A stretch of DNA of 64,000 nucleotides from JAZBPO01 sp963691775 (GCA_963691775.1 OY829369.1:3348001-3412000), one strand, 5' to 3'; counted from the stretch's first letter, positions 17,905 through 27,765 are shown. Numbers and translations: made by a program. Notes: generated from the letters alone by a model not told the origin.

Positions 17905-18927
17905 TCAGGCACTTAGCACGAGCTCGGCAACGGTCGAGAGTTCCGAGCGGGTTCGCGGCGACACGAGCAGGGAGGTGATCGGCGTTTCTCGCCAGGCCTG
18001 CAGACGATCGCGGATTCGCTCCTTCGGGCCGACTAGGGAGATCTCGTCCGCGAGCTGGTCAGGCACTGCCATCATGGCCTCGTCCTTGCGTCCGGCCAGA
18101 TAGAGCTCCTGGATTTTCTCCGCAGCTTCCTCGAAGCCAAAGCGGGCGATCAATTCCTTGTGGAAATTTCGATCCTTCGCACCCATGCCGCCAACGTAGA
18201 GGGCGAGCATGCCCTTCACCGGCAGCAGGCCCTGTTCGACGTCGTCCGTCACGCTGACGACCACGCCCTGAGTGATCTCGAAATCGGGCCCGCGGTTGCG
18301 CAGCGAATCGGCATACACCTCGTTGCGATAGGGCGAGTAGTAGAGCGGCAGCCAGCCGTCGCCGATCTCGACCGTCTGGGCGATGTTCTTTGGTCCCTCA
18401 GCGCCCATGAAAATCGGTATGCGCTCGCGGAGCGGGTGGACGATCGATTTCAGGGCCTTGCCCAATCCCCAGGATCCTTCGCCCTCGTAGGGCAGGGGGT
18501 AGTGCGGGCCGTCGTTGGTGACTGGCTCCTTTCGTTCGAGGACCTTGCGGATAATCGATACGTACTCTCGCGTCCGTGCGAGGGGTTTGGAGAAGGGGCC
18601 GCCGTACCAGCCCTCCACGACCTGCGGTCCGGAGACCCCCAGCCCGAGGATGAATCGGCCCTGGGAAAGGTGGTCGAGGGTCATTGCTGCCATGGCCATC
18701 GCCGTTGGTGTCCGAGCGGAGAGCTGGCAGACGCCGGTGCCCAGGCGGATGGTTTCGGTCTGGGCGGCCAGGTAGGCCAGCGGCGTGATGGCGTCGGAGC
18801 CATAGGCCTCCGCCGTCCACACGGAATCGAAGCCGAGTCGCTCTGCTTCCTGCACCATCTCGACGAAGCCTTCCGGTGGCCGCGCGCTCCAGTATCCGAG
18901 CTGCAGGCCGAGTTTCAGATCCCTCAT
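17905..18927 (-). CDS. LLM-class (luciferase-like, F420-dependent type) oxidoreductase
   Basis: The 340-residue protein has the bacterial-luciferase TIM-barrel pattern: an N-terminal strand (LKLGLQLGYW), AERLGFDSVWTAEAYG, the cofactor-facing RLGTGV, and FILGLGVSGPQVVEGWYG typical of F420-dependent LLM enzymes in lipid or steroid clusters. It ends exactly where glpD ends, tail to tail with no spacer. F420 use is inferred from family resemblance; FMN is possible. A perfect 8-4-8 inverted repeat lies about 56 bases upstream of its start. Confidence 0.85.
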   Translation of the reverse strand: MRDLKLGLQLGYWSARPPEGFVEMVQEAERLGFDSVWTAEAYGSDAITPLAYLAAQTETIRLGTGVCQLSARTPTAMAMAAMTLDHLSQGRFILGLGVSGPQVVEGWYGGPFSKPLARTREYVSIIRKVLERKEPVTNDGPHYPLPYEGEGSWGLGKALKSIVHPLRERIPIFMGAEGPKNIAQTVEIGDGWLPLYYSPYRNEVYADSLRNRGPDFEITQGVVVSVTDDVEQGLLPVKGMLALYVGGMGAKDRNFHKELIARFGFEEAAEKIQELYLAGRKDEAMMAVPDQLADEISLVGPKERIRDRLQAWRETPITSLLVSPRTRSELSTVAELVLSA

Positions 18928-19343
18928 GGCGACCGCTCCCCTGACGTTGACGGTCCCCTCAGTATGGCAGTGGCTCCGATCACAGTCCTGCCGTCAGGAC
19001 TGCGCACAGGATGCGAGACTTCCGGCTGTTGCACCGCGCATGGCTCGGTTCGGCGCGCGGCTGCTCTCATCGAGCTTGCTCACCCGCTCATGCTGTCTGA
19101 ATGGGGTTGCGGCCCCGGGGCCGAAGACGCGTGTGCGCTGGGTGACGCGGCCGCCCTCAGAAGCAAGATCGAGGCAGCCGCCTTTGGCATGTTGGCTCGA
19201 AGCGTGGCCCATGCGCGGCAATCGGTCTTGACGGGAAAACCTTCGCGCCAGGCAGAAGCGGGCCGACGAACCCGGCGAGAGAGGCCGCCAGGGTCCGGAG
19301 TCGCGCCTCGGCGACGGGCGTGTCGCGAACGGGCCGGCGGCGG
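18928..19343 (-). other. intergenic region, 416 bases, with one strong inverted repeat
   Basis: No gene can be supported here. Short open frames on both strands lack start signals and codon bias. The only clear structure is the inverted repeat at 18983-19002. Confidence 0.4.
18983..19002. promoter_or_regulatory. perfect 8-4-8 inverted repeat upstream of the LLM oxidoreductase
   Basis: The arms CAGTCCTG and CAGGACTG are exact reverse complements separated by four bases. It lies 56 bases before the LLM start codon and is not followed by a T-run on either strand, so an operator is more likely than a terminator. The binding protein is unknown. Confidence 0.4.
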
Positions 19344-20909
19344 TCAGATCGATCGCGCCATCCCTTCCCAGTAGCGGTCGCGCAGCAGTCGCTTGTAGAG
19401 CTTGCCCGTGGGGTGCCTTGGCAGCGATGTTTCGAAGTCCACCGACTTCGGAGCCTTGTAGCCCGCGAGGTGCGCGCGCACGTGTGCGACGAGCTCGGCT
19501 TCGAGCGCCTCACTTGCTTCGTTGCCCGGTACCAGCTCCACGGCGGCCTTCACTTCTTCGCCGAACTCCTCGTTCGGAATGCCGAATACCGCGGCGTCCT
19601 GAACCTTCGCATGGGCGGTGAGCACGCCTTCTATCTCTGCGGGATAGATATTCACGCCGCCGGAAATGATCATGTCGATCTTCCGGTCGGACATGAACAG
19701 ATAGCCATCCTCGTCGAGGAAACCGACGTCCCCGAAGGTGAACACGCCAGGCTCCAGGTGTGCCGAGGCCGTCTTTTCCGGCTCCTTGTGGTATTCGAAG
19801 TCGGCGCCCATGAGGTTCTTCACGTAGATCGTTCCGGACTCCCCTGGCGCTGCGGGCGTGCCGTCCTCCTTGACGATGTGAACCTCCACGATCGGGACAG
19901 GCTTGCCGAGCGCGCCGGGCCGCGCCAGCCATTCTTCGGCGCTGCAGGTGCTGACGATCGATCCTTCCGTGGAGCCGTAGTACTCGTGAATGACCGGGCC
20001 CCACCACTCGATCATGCGGCGCTTGGCGTCAGGCGGGCAGGGTGCGGCGCCGTGCCAGACGGCAGTGAGGGAGCGGCCGCTGAATCCGTCGCGCGCAGCG
20101 TCATCGAGCTTCAGAAGGCGATGAAACTGGGTTGGCACGAGATGAACGTTGGTCACGTCGTGCGCGTCGATCGTCGCCAGCGCTTCGGCGGCATCGAAGC
20201 GATGGCGCATTACGATGCTCGATCCGTTCATCAGCGGCAGGAAGGAAAATGCCCACTGCGCCGAGTGGTAGACGGGCCCGCAGAGCAGCGTCGTGCCGTG
20301 TTCCGGGATCTGAAGCATCCCCGGCATGCCGGCGCTCATCATCTCGAGAATCTCGATGGGTCCGCCTGGCGGCTGGCTCTTCGAGCGGACCCCCTTAGGT
20401 CGTCCGGTCGTGCCCGACGTATAGAACATCGGGCCGCCCATGCACTGCGCATCGGGTTCCGCGTCGCTTGCGTTCGAGAGCAGGGCCTCATAGTCCGTGA
20501 AGTCTGTGCGGGCTGAGTCTGCCCCGATCAGTATCGGAGCGGGCAAGTGCGGGAAGTCGTCCCGCGAGAGCGCCTCCCGGACAACGTCCTCGAAGCGTGC
20601 GTCAGCAATGAGGAGCTTCGAGTCGGAGTTCTCTACCACGTAGGCGAGTTCCTCCGCCGTGAAGTGCCAGTTCACGGGCACGTACAGCCAGCCGCCGTGC
20701 GCGGCCGCCGTCATGATTTCGAAGAACTCGCGGCGATTGCCGCAGAACGTGGCGAAGACATCGCCTGGCGCCAGGCCCGCAGCCCTCAGCCCGTGAATGA
20801 GGCGATTGACGCGGCGATCGAAGTCGCCCCAGGTGGTGCTGCCGATCTCGTCGATGAGCGCGGGGACATCTTCGCGCCCAATCGCGTGCTTCGCGGTCAT
20901 GCGTGCCAT
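19344..20909 (-). CDS. acyl-CoA synthetase (AMP-forming)
   Basis: The 521-residue enzyme has the ANL motifs YTSGTTGRPKGV, YYGSTEGS, DRKIDMIISGGVNIYP and the C-terminal lysine in PTGKLYKRLLRDRYW. The last segment and GGVNIYPAEIE are typical of the Fad-type ligases found with steroid and medium-chain catabolic genes. GGGAGGATTATCC directly precedes the ATG at 20909, a strong ribosome-binding site. The gene stands alone and is transcribed away from the CocE-type hydrolase gene across a 259-base region in which I see nothing else. Confidence 0.9.
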   Translation of the reverse strand: MARMTAKHAIGREDVPALIDEIGSTTWGDFDRRVNRLIHGLRAAGLAPGDVFATFCGNRREFFEIMTAAAHGGWLYVPVNWHFTAEELAYVVENSDSKLLIADARFEDVVREALSRDDFPHLPAPILIGADSARTDFTDYEALLSNASDAEPDAQCMGGPMFYTSGTTGRPKGVRSKSQPPGGPIEILEMMSAGMPGMLQIPEHGTTLLCGPVYHSAQWAFSFLPLMNGSSIVMRHRFDAAEALATIDAHDVTNVHLVPTQFHRLLKLDDAARDGFSGRSLTAVWHGAAPCPPDAKRRMIEWWGPVIHEYYGSTEGSIVSTCSAEEWLARPGALGKPVPIVEVHIVKEDGTPAAPGESGTIYVKNLMGADFEYHKEPEKTASAHLEPGVFTFGDVGFLDEDGYLFMSDRKIDMIISGGVNIYPAEIEGVLTAHAKVQDAAVFGIPNEEFGEEVKAAVELVPGNEASEALEAELVAHVRAHLAGYKAPKSVDFETSLPRHPTGKLYKRLLRDRYWEGMARSI

Positions 20910-21168
20910 GGATAATCCTCCCTTTCCCTCGGGTCAGTGCAGCGCGGGTCGCGTTAGGCGTCAAGAGGGACCTGATCGCCTGTGACTCGGGGTCCGAGGC
21001 GCCGCAGCGGCCTGTGGGCCTAGCGCCGCCTCCGGCTTTGATGCGATGCGCCTGGCCTGGAGGGATACGGCCGCCGAAGCGACCGAGCCCTGCGATCGTG
21101 CGCTCGGTCGGCACGTGCACGGACGCCGTGCCATGATCCTCGCCGTTGCCGGTTGCTGAGACTGCTTC

Positions 21169-22893
21169 ATGCTGGTTCGCGTTCTTCTGCTTGTTCTCCT
21201 GCTGTGGCCGCTTGGCGCCCACGCCGCCGACCCTGCTTTTCCCGTGCAGATGGTTGCCCGCTACCACGTTCCGGTGACCATGCGCGACGGCGTACGCCTC
21301 TCGACCGACGTCTATCTGCCCGCCGCCGAGGGCACTTTCCCGACGCTGCTTGTGCGCGACATCTATTCCAACGGATCCACCGCGGTCCGTCAGCGCTACG
21401 CGCGCTGGGCGACCGAGAACGGTTACGCCTTCGTGCTTCAGAATGCCCGCGGGCGCTACGACTCCGAGGGCGACTGGTATCCCTACTTCCAGGAAATCGA
21501 TGACGGCGCTGATACGCTTGACTGGATCACAGAGCAAGGCTGGTCGAACGGCAAGGTCGGCATGTTCGGCACTTCTTATCTTGCGTCCGTGCAGTGGCTC
21601 GCCGCGCTGAACCGACACCCCGCGCTGGTGGCGATTGCGCCGGCCATGAGCCCGGGGAACTACTATCGCGACGTGGCCTATCCCGGCGGCGCCTTCTCGC
21701 TTCTGTCGCGCGCGAGCTGGGGCATCGGCACGGTGGGCAGCCGTACCAATCAGAGCTTTCCCATCGACTGGATCGGCGGGATCGAGCGTCTGCCCATCGC
21801 GGAGCTCGATCGCGCGCTCGGCTTCGACGTTCAGCACTACCGCGACTGGGTCGCCCATCCCGACTACGACGACTACTGGAAACCGTTGAATCTGGAGGCT
21901 CGTGCGCCCGAGATGGAGGTGCCAGCGCTCAACATTGGTGGTTGGTACGACGTGTTCCTGCGCTCGACGATCGGGAGCTTCAGCACCATGCAGCGGGAGG
22001 CGGCCACGGAAGGGGCGCGAGCGGGCCAGCGCCTTGTCATCGGGCCCTGGGTGCACGGCTGGAACCAGCGCCGCGTAGGTGAGGTGGACTTCGGCGAGGA
22101 CGCCGTCATCGACGCCGAAGCGCTGCAGCTCGAGTGGTTCGATCACTACATGAAGGGGGCGCCCGCGCCCGAGACAGCGCCCGTGCGCATCTTCGTCATG
22201 GGCGAGGATGCCTGGCGCGATGAGCAGGAGTGGCCCCTGGCGCGTACGCAATACGCGCCGATGTATCTGGCGGCGGACGGCCGCCTGTCCGAACAAGCAC
22301 CCATGAATTCTCTGGTCGCGGAGTATCGCTACGACCCGCTCGATCCCGTGCCCACGGTCGGCGGTAACATCATGCGTCCGGAACTCCGCGGACCCTACGA
22401 TCAGCGTCCGCTCGACGGGCGTACGGACGTGCTCCGTTTCCAGTCCGATCCGATGACGGAGGCGACGGAGATCACCGGTCCGGTGCGCGCTGTGCTCTGG
22501 GCCGAATCCTCGGCGCCGGACACCGATTTCATGGTGAAGCTCATCGTCGTGAAGACCGACGGTCGTGCGATCAACCTGGTCGACGGCGTCATCCGCGCGC
22601 GCTATCGAGACGGCTTCGACGCGCCCCAGCTCATGGAGCCTGGGACGCCCTATCGGTTCGAGGTCGATCTTTGGGCAACGAGCTATCTGCTCGCGCCGGG
22701 CGAGCGCCTGCGCGTCGACGTCACCAGCAGCAACTATCCACGACTGGCGCGGAATCCGAACACAGGGGCGCCCTTTGGTACGACGACCGAGCTCGTCGCA
22801 GCGGATCAGCGCATTCATATTGGGGGTGAACGAGCGAGCCATGTCGTGCTGCCGTTCGTGCAGCGTGCATCGGAGGCGGAGGCGAATCCATGA
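21169..22893 (+). CDS. CocE/NonD family secreted hydrolase (X-Pro peptidase fold)
   Basis: The 574-residue protein starts with a signal peptide (residues 1-19, ending AHAA) and continues as a CocE-type alpha/beta hydrolase. The nucleophile motif is FGTSYLA with Ser136. The family's ARGRYDSEG motif is at about 94-101, and the C-terminal jelly-roll domain (about 390-565) has the usual LAPGERLRVDVTSSNYPR. Members hydrolyse esters, including cocaine-like and glutaryl-amide substrates, or X-Pro dipeptides. It overlaps the following VOC gene by four bases (ATGA), so the two are coupled. Confidence 0.88.
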   Translation: MLVRVLLLVLLLWPLGAHAADPAFPVQMVARYHVPVTMRDGVRLSTDVYLPAAEGTFPTLLVRDIYSNGSTAVRQRYARWATENGYAFVLQNARGRYDSEGDWYPYFQEIDDGADTLDWITEQGWSNGKVGMFGTSYLASVQWLAALNRHPALVAIAPAMSPGNYYRDVAYPGGAFSLLSRASWGIGTVGSRTNQSFPIDWIGGIERLPIAELDRALGFDVQHYRDWVAHPDYDDYWKPLNLEARAPEMEVPALNIGGWYDVFLRSTIGSFSTMQREAATEGARAGQRLVIGPWVHGWNQRRVGEVDFGEDAVIDAEALQLEWFDHYMKGAPAPETAPVRIFVMGEDAWRDEQEWPLARTQYAPMYLAADGRLSEQAPMNSLVAEYRYDPLDPVPTVGGNIMRPELRGPYDQRPLDGRTDVLRFQSDPMTEATEITGPVRAVLWAESSAPDTDFMVKLIVVKTDGRAINLVDGVIRARYRDGFDAPQLMEPGTPYRFEVDLWATSYLLAPGERLRVDVTSSNYPRLARNPNTGAPFGTTTELVAADQRIHIGGERASHVVLPFVQRASEAEANP

Positions 22894-23384
22894 GCGGTGG
22901 TTTCCAGTGGGGGCATATCAACGTCAACGTGAGCGACCTGGAGCGCTCGATCGCGTTCTACGAATTGCTCGGCTTCAAGGTATTCATGCCGGCGATTCCC
23001 TATTTCGGTCTTGAGCGCGGCGAGGCGCGCAGCCTGGAAGATGCACACGCCGACGTTCTCGGCGTGCCTCGCGGAACGACCGGCCGAGCGTGCATCGTTC
23101 AGCTCGACGACGGCTTCCCGAAGCTCGACCTCACGGCGCTTGACTGTGCGGCGCCGGCGCAGCCGCTCGGGACACAGGACCTCGGCGTTGTGCGGATCTG
23201 TCTCGCGTGCGCGAACCTTGCGGCGGAAGTGGCCCGGCTCGAGGCTGCGGGCGTAGGCTTCCTGACGCCTTCGGCGACGGGCACGGCTGGTCTCGTAGAG
23301 GTGGCGCTGTGTCGGGATCCGGACGGTACGCTCATCGAATTGCTGCAGATTTACCCGCAGCGCTGGGCGGCGCTCGGTGCCTGA
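22890..23384 (+). CDS. VOC (glyoxalase/extradiol dioxygenase fold) protein
   Basis: The 164-residue protein has the paired beta-alpha-beta-beta-beta pattern of the vicinal-oxygen-chelate superfamily. GHINVNVSDLERSIAFYELLGFKV at the N-terminus supplies the first metal ligand (His9) and DPDGTLIELLQIYP at the C-terminus supplies the last (Glu). These proteins are metal-dependent isomerases, dioxygenases or binding proteins. Its start lies in the ATGA overlap with the CocE-type gene, so it probably acts on a product of that hydrolase. Substrate unknown. Confidence 0.85.
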   Translation: MSGGFQWGHINVNVSDLERSIAFYELLGFKVFMPAIPYFGLERGEARSLEDAHADVLGVPRGTTGRACIVQLDDGFPKLDLTALDCAAPAQPLGTQDLGVVRICLACANLAAEVARLEAAGVGFLTPSATGTAGLVEVALCRDPDGTLIELLQIYPQRWAALGA

Positions 23385-23602
23385 GTGCGGAGCGCTTGAC
23401 ACGGATGGCGTCCGGTCGACTCGGCCCGCAGCGGACTCGGGTCTGCGACTGGGGCTCCGGTTCCGTGCCGGCAACTCCGGTCCTTTCTGCCCGTTGCCGG
23501 GGCGACCGGTACGCCCCAGCCTTCGGATGGCAGCGAAGATCCTCCGCTGTCGCCGCGCGCTCGCGATACATGAATCGCAGGCGCCCCCGACGAGGTCGGG
23601 CG

Positions 23603-24328
23603 TTACCAGGTTTCGCAGAACGGGCGCAGGTCGAGTTCGTGCGTCCATGCCGAGCGGTGTTGACTGTGCAGGAACCAGAACGCCTCGGCGATTGCGTCCG
23701 GCGACAGGCTGCCGTCCTCGCCGAGCTTGTCCAGATACTCGCCGAAGCGCGTGCGGACGATCTCGCCGTCGATGACGCCGTCGACCACGGCGTGGGCGAC
23801 GTGCACACCCTTTGGCCCGTACTCGCGGGCGAGCGCCTGCGCGAGCATGCGCAAGCCTGCCTTGCTGGACGCGAAATGGGCAAAGTTCGGGCGCCCACGC
23901 ATCGACGCTGACGCGCCGGTGAAGAGCATGCTGCCGCCCCCCGCGGCGGCCATCCTGGGCATTGCCCTCTGGGACGCTAGGAATCCTCCTAGGGGACCGG
24001 CGCGCCAGAAGCTCTCCAGCGTTGCGGCATCGAGCGATTCGAAGGGGATGATGGCGTTGTTGCCGGCGTTGTAGATCACCGACGCGATCGGCCCGAGGGC
24101 GTCTGCGCGCGCGAAGAGCGCGTCCTGCTCCGCTTCGGAGGTGACGTCGACGCGAAACCCCTCCGCCGAGCCCCCGTCTGCGCGCACGGCTTCCGCCAAT
24201 GCGTCGACCTTCTCCTGCGTGCGCCCGGCGGCGATCACGTGATGTCCGCCCGCCGCGAAGCGGCGCACCAGTGCACCGCCCACGCCAGCGGCGGCGCCTG
24301 CTCCGAGTACTAGTACCGTTCCTGTCAT
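23603..24328 (-). CDS. SDR family protein with Phe in place of the catalytic Tyr
   Basis: The 241-residue protein has an SDR nucleotide motif (GAGAAAGVG, residues 9-17), an NAG motif and TGASAS, but the catalytic element reads HFASSKAG, so Phe replaces the usual Tyr of YxxxK. A well-populated SDR subgroup shares the FAxxK pattern and the HVAHAVVDG segment, so this looks like a family trait and not decay. The gene follows the ATC-hydrolase-like gene by 31 bases on the same strand. Reaction unknown. The 218 bases downstream hold nothing I can support. Confidence 0.85.
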   Translation of the reverse strand: MTGTVLVLGAGAAAGVGGALVRRFAAGGHHVIAAGRTQEKVDALAEAVRADGGSAEGFRVDVTSEAEQDALFARADALGPIASVIYNAGNNAIIPFESLDAATLESFWRAGPLGGFLASQRAMPRMAAAGGGSMLFTGASASMRGRPNFAHFASSKAGLRMLAQALAREYGPKGVHVAHAVVDGVIDGEIVRTRFGEYLDKLGEDGSLSPDAIAEAFWFLHSQHRSAWTHELDLRPFCETW

Positions 24329-24359
24329 TTGCCGAGCCCTCCCTCATTTAGGTGAAGGC

Positions 24360-25007
24360 TCAGTGTGCCGTGTCTGTGCGCTCGAATTCGAATCGGCAAA
24401 TGACGTCACCGTCGGCAATCGTGCTCGGACGCGCGAATTGGATACCGTCTTTCGGTGGATCGATGGCGTCGATCCAGGTGGAGTCGAAGGCGCAGAACAG
24501 GCGAGTCAGATCACCTGCGCCTTCGGCAGTCAGGAATGTGTGGAAGAAGCACCGGTGCACGCCCTGAACAAAGCGCTCGGGCGTGTCCTCTTCCACCGAG
24601 AACGAGAAGGAGCTGCCGTAGCGGGGTGGAACCGCCTCGCGGCTGTAGCGCGTGATGGCGGCGAAGGGATCGGTGCTCCAGCGCAGCATCATGCGGGTGA
24701 AGAAAAAGATGACGCTGCGCTGGGGTTCGACGAGGCCTGCCTCGATGGCAGCGTGGCGCGCGGCACGGTCATAGCCCGCCGCCGCGAGTGCGCGATCCGC
24801 GCCGAGTACCAGGCATGCCGACCAGCGGTGATCGGCAGCCCGCTGATCCTCGCCCCAGGGACCGGGACCGCGCCAGGCCTCTTCCGCCGCTGCGAGAATC
24901 GCCGCGCGCAGAGCGCGGCGATTCGTCGCGGGCGGTGACAGGCGCCGGAGCAGCACGCGCAGGAAGGCACGGTCGAACAGTCGGGTGCCGAGGCTGCGCG
25001 TGCGCAT
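24360..25007 (-). CDS. ATC hydrolase-like protein (L-2-amino-thiazoline-4-carboxylate hydrolase family)
   Basis: The 215-residue protein resembles the L-2-amino-thiazoline-4-carboxylic acid hydrolase-like family (PF14196), with segments such as CFFHTFLTAEGAGDLTRLFCAFDSTWIDAID where the Cys/Asp pattern of the family sits. It is soluble, with a helical N-terminus. The ATG at 25007 follows GCGGAG; upstream codons belong to the end of the M16 peptidase gene, which stops 13 bases earlier. It probably forms an operon with the M16 gene and the SDR gene. The family assignment is from memory of its motifs and the substrate is unknown. Confidence 0.65.
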   Translation of the reverse strand: MRTRSLGTRLFDRAFLRVLLRRLSPPATNRRALRAAILAAAEEAWRGPGPWGEDQRAADHRWSACLVLGADRALAAAGYDRAARHAAIEAGLVEPQRSVIFFFTRMMLRWSTDPFAAITRYSREAVPPRYGSSFSFSVEEDTPERFVQGVHRCFFHTFLTAEGAGDLTRLFCAFDSTWIDAIDPPKDGIQFARPSTIADGDVICRFEFERTDTAH

Positions 25008-25020
25008 GCGGGAACTCCGC

Positions 25021-27765
25021 TCAGAGCTCCGAGAGCGCGCGGACCTCGACGTCGCCGAGTTCCAGCGCGCGCACGCCTGCCTCGATCTTTTCGGCGTCGC
25101 CGACGATGACCCAGACGAGGCGCTCGGGTGCGAGCACGCGCTTGGCAGCCGATGCGGCATCGGCTGCGGTCATGTCGGCATAGCGATCCGCGAGCGTCTC
25201 CGGATAGTTCCAGGGGCGATTGAAGCGGGCGCTGTCGAGCATGGAGCCGAGGACCGCGCGCGAGGTCTCGAAGCTACCCGGCAGGGAGCGGACGGCGTCG
25301 AGCTTGACGCGGCGGATCTCGTCCTCGGTTGGTGGCGCCTCGCCGAGGAGCAGGTCGAGCTCGCGCTGCATTTCGGTGATCGAGTCGATCGTGCGATCGG
25401 TCTGCACCGGCGCGCGGATGATCAGCGGCCGCTGTCCACGCGCGTCGACGAGCTGCGAGCGTACGCCGTAGGACCAGCCTTTCTCCTCGCGAAGATTGAG
25501 GTTCAGGCGGGAGACGAAGTTGCCCGCGAGCACCTGGTTCATGGCGTCGATGTCGAGCTCGTCGGCGCTGCCCATGGCCGGCGCGACCTGGCCCGCCAGG
25601 ATGTAGGTCTGCGGCGAACCGGGGCGGTCGACCAGGATGACCTGCGGCTCCTCGGGCAGCGCGACCTCGGCGACGTTCTTCTCGCCCTTCGCCACGCGGC
25701 GCGGTGCGCGCCAGTCGCCGAAGGCGTCCTCGAGCTGCGGCAGCAGCGCGTCGAGAGTGGTGTCACCGACGGCGTGAATGCGCAGATTGTCCGGGCGCAG
25801 CCACTTCGCCTGGAAAGTCGTCAGATCCTCGCGCGAGAGCGCGGTGATCGAATCGACGGTGCCCGAGCCGGTCAGGGGACCTCCGTAGGGATGGTCCGCG
25901 CCGAACATGAGCGCCGGCGCGAGACGGAACGCGATGGCCTGCGGGCTCGAAAGTTCCTGACGGATACGCGCGAGCCAGGTCCTGCGCACGCGCTCGATCT
26001 CGGCCTCCGGGAAGGTCGGCTCACGGACGACTTCCGCGAGCAGATCGAGCGACGGCTCGAGGTTTTCTGTGAGGGCCGACAGGGTAACGACCGAGGTATC
26101 GAGATCGGAGTCGGTGCCGAGCGTCGCGCCCAGGCGCTCGATGCGACCTGCGATTTCAAGGGCATCGCGATCGCCCGCGCCCTCGTCGAGCATCGCGACC
26201 GTGAACGATGCCGTCCCCGGTGCCGCGTCGACGTCGGCTGCGTAGCCGGCGTCGAACTGGAGTGCCATGTTCACCACCGGGACCGTGCTGCGACGGGCGA
26301 AGGTGACCGGAATACCGTTGGACAGCGTCGCTTCCTCGACCGTCGGGAAGGTCAGGCGCGCATCGCCGACGACGTCGGGCAGCCCCGTAGAGCGGTCCAC
26401 GCCGGCGGCGCGCACCCTGTAGTCAGGGAAGGGCAGAACGTCGAGCTGGTGGCTGCCTTCGCTGAGCCAGTCACGCGCCGCGGTGAGCACCGAGGCAGGG
26501 GTGGCGGCTTCGAGCTCGCGCACTTCCGTGTCGAAGCGGAAGCCCGGATCGCCAGCGATCAGTTCGCCCTGGGCGAGGATGACGGCCTTGCCGCGGAAGC
26601 CACCGACTTCTTCCAGGCCGCGCACGAGCTGTGCCTTGGTCTTGGTGACGACGAGATCGATCTCGTCTTCCGTCGCACCACCGCCGAGGAACTCGGCGAG
26701 CGAGGCGTTGATGGCGGCGGACACCCGCTCGGGGTCCTCACCGGGCTTCACCGTGGCGACGATGCCGAACAGTGAGGAAAGCTGGCCCTCGAAGTTGAAC
26801 ACCGACACGTCGGTCGCGATCTGCTGCTCGTAGACGAGGTCCTTGTAGAGGCGAGAATTCTTGCCGTCGCCGAGCACGGAGGCCGCTACGAAGAGGTCCG
26901 TGGACGCCGGATCGAGGTCCGGCGGCGCGAGCCAGACGCGATAGATGCGCGCCTGCGGTACGCGGTCGTACTGCACTTCGCGCGTGTCGGCGCTGCGCTC
27001 GGGCACCCAGCGTGCGAGCTTGGTGAGCGGCGGGCCTGAGGGAATATCGGCGAAGTACCGCTCGACAAGGGGGCGTGCTTCCTCTGCGTCGATGTCGCCG
27101 GCGAGCACGAGGATCGCGTTCGACGGTCCGTAGTAGGTCCGGAACCAGTCGCGCACGTCGTCGAGGGTGGCGGCGTCGAGATCGGCCATGGAGCCGATCG
27201 TCGTGTGCTCGTAGGGGTGATCGGCCGGGTACATGGCCTTGAGCAGGCGCTCGAACACGCGGCCGTAGGGGCGATTTTCGCCCTGGCGCTTCTCGTTCTG
27301 CACAACGCCGCGCTGCTGGTCCAGCTTGTCCTGGGTGACGGCACCGAGGAGGTGACCCATGCGATCGGATTCCATCCACAGCACCCGATCGAGCGCGGGG
27401 CGCGGAACGGTCTGGAAGTAGTTCGTGCGATCAAGATTCGTGGTGCCGTTCAGGCCCGTGGCGCCGACTTCCTGCAGGGGCTTGAACCATTCATCGTCGT
27501 AGTTTTCGGTGCCGTTGAACATCAGGTGTTCGAACAGATGGGCGAAGCCCGAGCGACCTTCCGGCTCGTCCTTCGAGCCGACCTTGTACCAGACGCTGAT
27601 GCCGACGACGGGCGCCTTGCGATCCTCGTGGACGATGACCGTCAGCCCGTTGTCGAGTTCGAACTTTTCGAAGGGCAGGTTGATCGCGGCCCGCGCGCCC
27701 GTGGACAGCAGGAACGCTGCGCACAGGTATGCGAAGGCGCGAAGATGCGCGGTGAGTGCTTGCAT
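25021..27765 (-). CDS. M16 family zinc metallopeptidase, periplasmic
   Basis: The 914-residue protein has a signal peptide (MQALTAHL..., ending GARA) and two M16 repeats. The first holds the inverted zinc motif HLFEH (His76, Glu79, His80) with a downstream Glu near 158 in the segment VVQNEKR. The second half (from about 465) lacks the HxxEH and is the usual inactive partner, as in PqqL/pitrilysin-like and mitochondrial-processing-like peptidases of a single chain. It should degrade or mature peptides in the periplasm. The ATG at 27765 has GGAG nearby; the ATG at 27810 would place the signal internally. Confidence 0.9.
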   Translation of the reverse strand: MQALTAHLRAFAYLCAAFLLSTGARAAINLPFEKFELDNGLTVIVHEDRKAPVVGISVWYKVGSKDEPEGRSGFAHLFEHLMFNGTENYDDEWFKPLQEVGATGLNGTTNLDRTNYFQTVPRPALDRVLWMESDRMGHLLGAVTQDKLDQQRGVVQNEKRQGENRPYGRVFERLLKAMYPADHPYEHTTIGSMADLDAATLDDVRDWFRTYYGPSNAILVLAGDIDAEEARPLVERYFADIPSGPPLTKLARWVPERSADTREVQYDRVPQARIYRVWLAPPDLDPASTDLFVAASVLGDGKNSRLYKDLVYEQQIATDVSVFNFEGQLSSLFGIVATVKPGEDPERVSAAINASLAEFLGGGATEDEIDLVVTKTKAQLVRGLEEVGGFRGKAVILAQGELIAGDPGFRFDTEVRELEAATPASVLTAARDWLSEGSHQLDVLPFPDYRVRAAGVDRSTGLPDVVGDARLTFPTVEEATLSNGIPVTFARRSTVPVVNMALQFDAGYAADVDAAPGTASFTVAMLDEGAGDRDALEIAGRIERLGATLGTDSDLDTSVVTLSALTENLEPSLDLLAEVVREPTFPEAEIERVRRTWLARIRQELSSPQAIAFRLAPALMFGADHPYGGPLTGSGTVDSITALSREDLTTFQAKWLRPDNLRIHAVGDTTLDALLPQLEDAFGDWRAPRRVAKGEKNVAEVALPEEPQVILVDRPGSPQTYILAGQVAPAMGSADELDIDAMNQVLAGNFVSRLNLNLREEKGWSYGVRSQLVDARGQRPLIIRAPVQTDRTIDSITEMQRELDLLLGEAPPTEDEIRRVKLDAVRSLPGSFETSRAVLGSMLDSARFNRPWNYPETLADRYADMTAADAASAAKRVLAPERLVWVIVGDAEKIEAGVRALELGDVEVRALSEL

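Noticed and set aside
20602..22842. 746-codon leftward open frame opposite the CocE-type gene
   Set aside because: It is the antisense shadow of a high-GC gene. The plus-strand product has a complete hydrolase with signal peptide and catalytic motif.
23603..24328. SDR with Phe for Tyr as a decayed gene
   Set aside because: The FAxxK pattern and the rest of the sequence fit an established SDR subgroup, so it is treated as a functional variant.
25000..26775. 596-codon rightward open frame opposite the M16 peptidase
   Set aside because: Antisense shadow; no start signal or domain, while the minus strand encodes the full HxxEH peptidase.
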